Assembly: GCA_030447805.1 (NCBI GenBank)
Contig: JAUJOE010000004.1
Span: 99,522 to 141,074, forward strand
Reading direction: 5' to 3'
Length of the DNA: 41,553 nucleotides
Source: Nocardioidaceae bacterium
GTDB lineage: Bacteria > Actinomycetota > Actinomycetes > Propionibacteriales > Nocardioidaceae
Made by a program: the position numbers and the translations under genes
Notes under the pieces: generated by a model
What the model saw: only the letters and a program-made list of their open reading frames with translations
The model's database searches: none
What the model was told of the DNA's origin: nothing
Part shown: one piece after another, positions 37,989-41,553 of the stretch
How positions within the stretch are numbered: the first letter of the stretch is position 1
Layout: every line of letters starts with the position of its first letter

Positions 37989-38687
37989 TCACGTCCCCGC
38001 CCGCGCCCACGGAGTGAGCAGCCGTTGCACGAGCAGCAGCACCAGGTCCAGCGCCAACGCCAGGACGACGCACAGCAGGCTCGCTGCGAAGATCTCCGCC
38101 TTGAACGTGTTCTGCACGCCGTGCGCCAACAGGTTCCCGAGCCCGCCCGAGGCGACGATGGAGCCAACCGTGGTGAGGGCGACAGTCGACACGGTGGCTA
38201 CCCGAAGACCCGCCATCACCACCGGCAGCGCCAGCGGCAGCTCGACCTGCAGCAGCAGTCGGGTCTGCCCGTAGCCGCTGCCGAGCGCGGACTCCCTGAC
38301 CTCCTCAGGTACGCCGCTCAGCCCGGCGAGGGTGTTGCGCACCAGGATCGTCAGCGAGTACAGCGCGAGTCCGATGATCACCGTCGTGGCGGTGATGCCG
38401 GTGAACGGGGTCAGCAGCGGAAACAGCGCAAGCGAGGGAATCGTGTAGATGCCGGTCGAGACGCCCATGATCAAGCCTTCCAACCGGGAGTACCGGCGGG
38501 CGACCACAGCGAGCGGCACGGCCAGTACGAGCCCGAGCAGCACAGCTGCGACGGTGATCGTGACATGCTCGGTCGTGGCGCTGATGAGGTCGTCGGCCTT
38601 GTCGCGGAAGTACGACGGGCACACCCAGTTGTTCACCGCGCTGCTGTAACAGGACGCGTCCGGTGCTGCGGTCGCCAGTACAGTCAC
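37989..38687 (-). CDS. Osmoprotectant ABC transporter permease (OpuCB-like)
   Basis: A 232-aa permease. The start is not tightly set: GTG 38685-38687 gives an N-terminal SCYSSAVNNWVCPSYF stretch before the first helix (HVTITVAAVLLGLVLAVPLAVVA). The coupling loop is ESALGSGYGQTRLLLQVELPLALPVVMAG, then GSIVASGGLGNLLAHG. The paired Cys residues in the N-terminal stretch are odd for the family and may be periplasmic. It is divergent from the ATPase gene; the two start codons are 3 bp apart. Confidence 0.9.
   Translation of the reverse strand: MTVLATAAPDASCYSSAVNNWVCPSYFRDKADDLISATTEHVTITVAAVLLGLVLAVPLAVVARRYSRLEGLIMGVSTGIYTIPSLALFPLLTPFTGITATTVIIGLALYSLTILVRNTLAGLSGVPEEVRESALGSGYGQTRLLLQVELPLALPVVMAGLRVATVSTVALTTVGSIVASGGLGNLLAHGVQNTFKAEIFAASLLCVVLALALDLVLLLVQRLLTPWARAGT
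38679..38684 (+). promoter_or_regulatory. -10 box for the Opu ATPase (leaderless)
   Basis: TACAGT ends 6 nt before ATG 38691 and lies within the first codons of the divergent permease gene. Confidence 0.45.
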
Positions 38688-38690
38688 GGC

Positions 38691-39928
38691 ATGGACGGTA
38701 GCGAAGATCTGATGATCCGGCTGCAGGGTGTCGGCAAGACCTACCCCGGGGGCACCGTCGCCGTACAGGAGCTCGACCTGGATGTGCCGCGCGGACAGCT
38801 CGTCACGCTGGTCGGGCCGTCCGGGTGCGGCAAGTCCACGACGCTGAAGATGATCAACCGGCTCATCGAGCCGTCGACCGGACGCATCGAGCTCGACGGT
38901 GAGGATGTCACCCGGGCAGACGCCGTCCAGCTGCGCCGCAAGATCGGCTACGTCATCCAGCAGATCGGCCTGTTCCCTCACCAGACCATTCGCGCAAATG
39001 TCGCGACGCTGCCCAAGCTGCTCGGCTGGGACAAGCGACGCACGAACGAGCGGGTCGACGAGCTGCTGACCACGATGGGCCTCGAGCCCAGCGAGTACGC
39101 CGACCGGTACCCGCACCAGCTGTCCGGCGGTCAGCGGCAGCGCGTCGGAGTCGCCCGGGCGCTCGCCGCCGATCCGGACGTGTTGCTGATGGACGAGCCG
39201 TTCGGTGCTGTCGACCCCGTGGTGCGAACCCGGCTGCAGGACCAGTTCCTGGCGATCCAGGAGACGTTGGCGAAAACCGTCGTGCTGGTGACGCACGACA
39301 TCGAGGAAGCGGTGCGGCTCGGCGACCGGGTGGCGGTCTTCGAGCCTCGAACGTCCGCGCGCGCTGACGCCGACATGGTCAGAGTTGCCGGCTTCCATGG
39401 CGCGGCGGTCGGCTCGCCCAGGTCGACACCCCCGCGCGGGTGCTGGGCGCGCCGGCTGTCGACGACTTCGTCGCCGAGTTCGTCGGCGCCGACCGCGGTG
39501 TACGCCGGCTCGCGGTTACGCCGGTCCAGCCCCTCCACCTCGAGCAACCGCCCGTCGTACACGTCAGTGACTCACTGGAGCGGGCGCGCTCGGTCATGCA
39601 GCAGGCGGACGCGCGCTGGGCCGTCGTACTCGACGAGCACGACCACCTTCGGGGCTGGGTGGGGCGGGACACCGCCGGTGAGGGGGACGTCTCCGCTCAT
39701 GCGGTGCGCATGGATGCTTGGGTGCCCGCTGACGCCAGCCTGAGAGATGCGCTGTCGACGATGCTGCAGTGGGACGCCGGATGGGTCGCCGTACTCGACG
39801 GTGACCGTTACCTCGGCGTGCTGACGCCGGCAACCTTGCACGTGGCACTGCGGCGCTCAGTGGCCGCCGACGAGGAGCGCGTCGAGCCCGAAGAGGTCAA
39901 CGTCTCCTCAGCTGGTCCGCTTCGCTGA
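38691..39928 (+). CDS. Osmoprotectant ABC transporter ATPase (OpuCA-like), frameshifted before the CBS domains
   Basis: The ATPase core is complete: Walker A GPSGCGKST, Q-loop VIQQIGLFPHQ, signature LSGGQRQRVGVA, Walker B VLLMDEPFGAVD and H-loop LVTHDIEEAVRLGDRVAVFE. After Glu (39342-39344) about 59 bp (39345-39403) with no homology interrupts the gene. The family sequence then resumes one frame over as GGRLAQVDTPARVLGAPAVDDFVAEFVG and two CBS-type domains (PVVHVSDSLERARSVM, DAWVPADASLRDAL), ending at TGA 39926-39928. Read without correction, the first frame ends at 39743 with an unrelated tail. If real, the ATPase loses its ionic-strength/CBS sensor; the CBS part could be made separately from ATG 39440. 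Confidence 0.8.
38695..38700 (-). promoter_or_regulatory. -10 box for the Opu permease operon (leaderless)
   Basis: Minus-strand TACCGT is 7 nt before the permease GTG at 38687 and lies within codons 2-4 of the ATPase gene. The two -10 boxes face each other across 10 bp. Confidence 0.45.
39345..39403 (+). other. 59-bp frameshifting insertion in the Opu ATPase gene
   Basis: Placed by joining VAVFE to GGRLAQVDTP as found in the family. The segment is not a visible copy of anything else in the window and has no clear terminal repeats. Its length is 2 modulo 3, so it shifts the frame. Confidence 0.6.
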
Positions 39929-39943
39929 CAGCGGGAGTGTGGT

Positions 39944-41044
39944 ATGCCCAACGTGCGCGCTCTGCCCGAGGTCGCGCCTCTCCGACTAGCGGCACAACGG
40001 TTGATCGGTCCGGGCTTCGAAACGGCGGCCGACGCCGTCCGCTGGATGACCGCCTTGCAGGCACAGGACTACCCGGGGGCACTGACCTCGGTCGCCTTGC
40101 GCATGAAGTCCGGCGCGCGGCAGCAGGTGGAGACGGCACTCGACGCCGGCGAAGTGGTCCGATCGTGGCCGATGCGCGGAACGCTGCACCTGGTGGCGGC
40201 CGAGGATCTGCCCTGGATCTTGAGCCTCACGGCCGCGCGACTCGTCGCGGGCGCGGCCACCCGACGTAAGCAACTCGGCCTCGACGAGGGCACTCTGGAG
40301 CGCGCCCGCGAGCTGGCAGTGACTTCGCTGGAAGGCGGCCGTCGGCTGCGCCGCGACGACCTGCTCACCGTCTGGTCCGACGCGGGTGTGCAGACGCAGG
40401 GTGGGCGGGGCTACCACATGCTGTGGTTCCTGGCCCAGACCGGAACGTTGTGCTTCGGCCCGGTCAGCGACGGCCAGCAGCAGCTGGTGTTGGTCGAGGA
40501 GTGGATTCGGCAACCGCGGCACCTGCAGTGGGACGAGGCGCTCGGTGAGTTGGCCTTGCGGTACTTCCGCAGCCACGGCCCCGCGACAGTCAAGGACTTC
40601 ACTCGCTGGACAGGTCTCGTGGCCGCTGATGTCCGGACGGGGCTAGCGCTCGCCCGCACCCGGCTGGCTCACTTCGAACTTGACGGCGTCGAGTACTTCC
40701 TTGACCCGGGGACCCCCGAAGTGCTGAGGGTCGCGTCGGAGTCGGCCAGTTCGGCGGGGAGCCGGGGCCGGACCGCGGGCGAAGTCTTGCTGCTTCCAGG
40801 CTTCGACGAGTTCATCTTGGGTTACCAGGACCGCCGTGCCCAGCTGCCTGCTGAGTTCGCTGACCGCATCGTTCCCGGTGGGAATGGTGTGTTCAAGCCG
40901 ACTGTCGTCAGCGCGGGACAAGTCGTCGGTACATGGGCACGCCGCGGACGCGGCGCCAAGCAGGAAGTCGCTGGTACGCCGTTCACGTCGTTCTCCGTCG
41001 ACGTCGCCGCGGCCATCCCCGAGGTGTATGCCGCCCTTCCCTGA
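39944..41044 (+). CDS. Winged-helix DNA-binding protein of the AlkZ/YcaQ family
   Basis: A 366-aa protein of the HTH_42 (DUF1006) family. The family includes AlkZ, a DNA glycosylase unhooking crosslinks or bulky adducts, and YcaQ. The catalytic QxQ pair is Gln39 and Gln41 in MTALQAQDYPGAL, with MRGTLHLVAAEDLPW, a second winged-helix part (GPATVKDFTRWTGL) and LLPGFDEFILGYQDR later. A role in DNA repair is probable; actinomycetes often keep such genes by antibiotic clusters, but none is seen here. The ATG follows GGGAG by about 8 nt and is 15 bp after the ATPase stop. Confidence 0.88.
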   Translation: MPNVRALPEVAPLRLAAQRLIGPGFETAADAVRWMTALQAQDYPGALTSVALRMKSGARQQVETALDAGEVVRSWPMRGTLHLVAAEDLPWILSLTAARLVAGAATRRKQLGLDEGTLERARELAVTSLEGGRRLRRDDLLTVWSDAGVQTQGGRGYHMLWFLAQTGTLCFGPVSDGQQQLVLVEEWIRQPRHLQWDEALGELALRYFRSHGPATVKDFTRWTGLVAADVRTGLALARTRLAHFELDGVEYFLDPGTPEVLRVASESASSAGSRGRTAGEVLLLPGFDEFILGYQDRRAQLPAEFADRIVPGGNGVFKPTVVSAGQVVGTWARRGRGAKQEVAGTPFTSFSVDVAAAIPEVYAALP

Positions 41045-41130
41045 CTTCGTCGGCGCGCGATCGGGGTCAACGATGTCGCAGTGAACGCCGGTTGGGTGGC
41101 TGTGCTCGTCGAGACCACCTGAGCCGCAAC

Positions 41131-41553
41131 TCAGCTGGATGAGAGGTGGTACTCCCAACCCGGGCGCCACATGAAGCGTTCAGCAGCCAAGTCCTCGAGG
41201 GGCACACCGTTGATGATGTGTTCCAACGCCCAGCGCGTGGCGATATGCCCGATGAGAAGGATGCGGGCTGAGGCCCAGCGGATCCGCAGGTCCTCGAGGG
41301 AGCCGCCGACCCGCTGCACCGCCTGGCGCCAGCTTTCGCCTCCCGGGTAAGGCATGTCGATGTGCTGCTGCCGGCTGCCGTGAACGCTGGCCGCTGGCGT
41401 TCCGTTCGCTTCGCCGTAGTCGCACTCGCGTAGCCGCCAATCCACGAACCTGGGTGTGGAGGACTCAGCGAAGGCGATCGACGCCGTCTGGATCGCTCGG
41501 TCAAGATCGGATGAGAACACTGCTGTCAGGTTGTCTCGGCGCCGCCGGACACC
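41131..41553 (-). CDS. Histidine phosphatase family protein, 5' end outside window
   Basis: The frame is open to the end of the window (reading GVRRRRDNLTAVFSSDLDRAIQTA first), so at least the N-terminus with the catalytic RHG motif is missing. The visible part has the branch SSDLDRAIQTASIAF, the WRLRECDYGEANG segment and the second catalytic His in LIGHIATRWALEHI, near the C-terminus. It could be a phosphoglycerate-mutase-like phosphatase; the substrate is unknown. The 86 bp between this gene and the AlkZ-like gene hold nothing I can name. Confidence 0.82.
   Translation of the reverse strand, partial: GVRRRRDNLTAVFSSDLDRAIQTASIAFAESSTPRFVDWRLRECDYGEANGTPAASVHGSRQQHIDMPYPGGESWRQAVQRVGGSLEDLRIRWASARILLIGHIATRWALEHIINGVPLEDLAAERFMWRPGWEYHLSSS

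Noticed and set aside
37308..38690. Long open extension upstream of the Opu ATPase
   Set aside because: It is antisense to both permeases; the ATPase homology begins at 38691-38712.

Overview
This is a GC-rich chromosomal segment of an actinomycete (Actinomycetota). The evidence is the rex-hemA-hemC-hemD-hemB operon, a BldN-type sigma factor next to its RsbN-like anti-sigma factor, the tiny ribosomal protein bS22, Lsr2, ClpC with the RadA-DisA pair, and pervasive GTG starts and ATGA stop/start overlaps. From memory, the gene order follows the backbone seen in Streptomyces and relatives. I cannot name a genus; a Frankiales- or Nakamurellales-like lineage is only a guess. No RNA gene, IS element or CRISPR array was seen.

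Layout. 1-454: 3' end of a proline-rich gene of unknown function, convergent with the heme operon. 458-6089 (minus): rex, hemA, hemC, a cobA-hemD fusion and hemB, with a Rex-operator-like site inside the rex promoter. 6242-7707 (minus): a glutaredoxin-like gene coupled to a C-terminally truncated acyl-CoA synthetase. 7949-10492 (plus): the bldN/rsbN-like pair, with an ECF-type promoter before rsbN and an 18-bp minisatellite inside it. 10587-13809 (minus): bS22, an excisionase-type HTH protein, AcuC and a DUF445 membrane protein. 13893-21018: chromate transporter, proline dehydrogenase, biotinyl-domain protein, aldose epimerase, a two-gene ABC-2 exporter, a TIM-barrel protein and a Ppx/GppA phosphatase. 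21086-30793: VOC protein, radA, disA, a lipid- or membrane-anchored PT-rich protein, mutY, clpC, lsr2, lysS. 30804-33503 (minus): panC, an LLM oxidoreductase and a DUF2520 dehydrogenase. 33732-36209: a broken TylF-like methyltransferase and a GT2 glycosyltransferase. 36229-39928: an OpuC/ProU-type osmoprotectant ABC system with divergent starts. 39944-41553: an AlkZ-like winged-helix protein and a histidine phosphatase fragment.

How it works together. Rex probably ties heme synthesis to NADH/NAD+. The sigma/anti-sigma pair is probably a developmental or envelope switch with feedback on rsbN. RadA, DisA and MutY cover DNA repair and c-di-AMP signalling. The Opu system would import compatible solutes.

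The most unusual features are: (i) two related 48-bp palindrome-bounded elements that bracket the LLM oxidoreductase gene between DUF2520 and panC; (ii) in-frame minisatellites in two proline-rich genes, both carrying apparent frameshifts; (iii) overlapping, divergent, apparently leaderless promoters only a few bases apart in the Opu system; (iv) a 59-bp insertion that cuts the CBS domains off the Opu ATPase; and (v) several further lesions (truncated acyl-CoA synthetase, TylF with a frameshift and an amber codon). The indels could be real decay, phase-variation-like slippage, or sequencing/assembly error; raw reads would decide.
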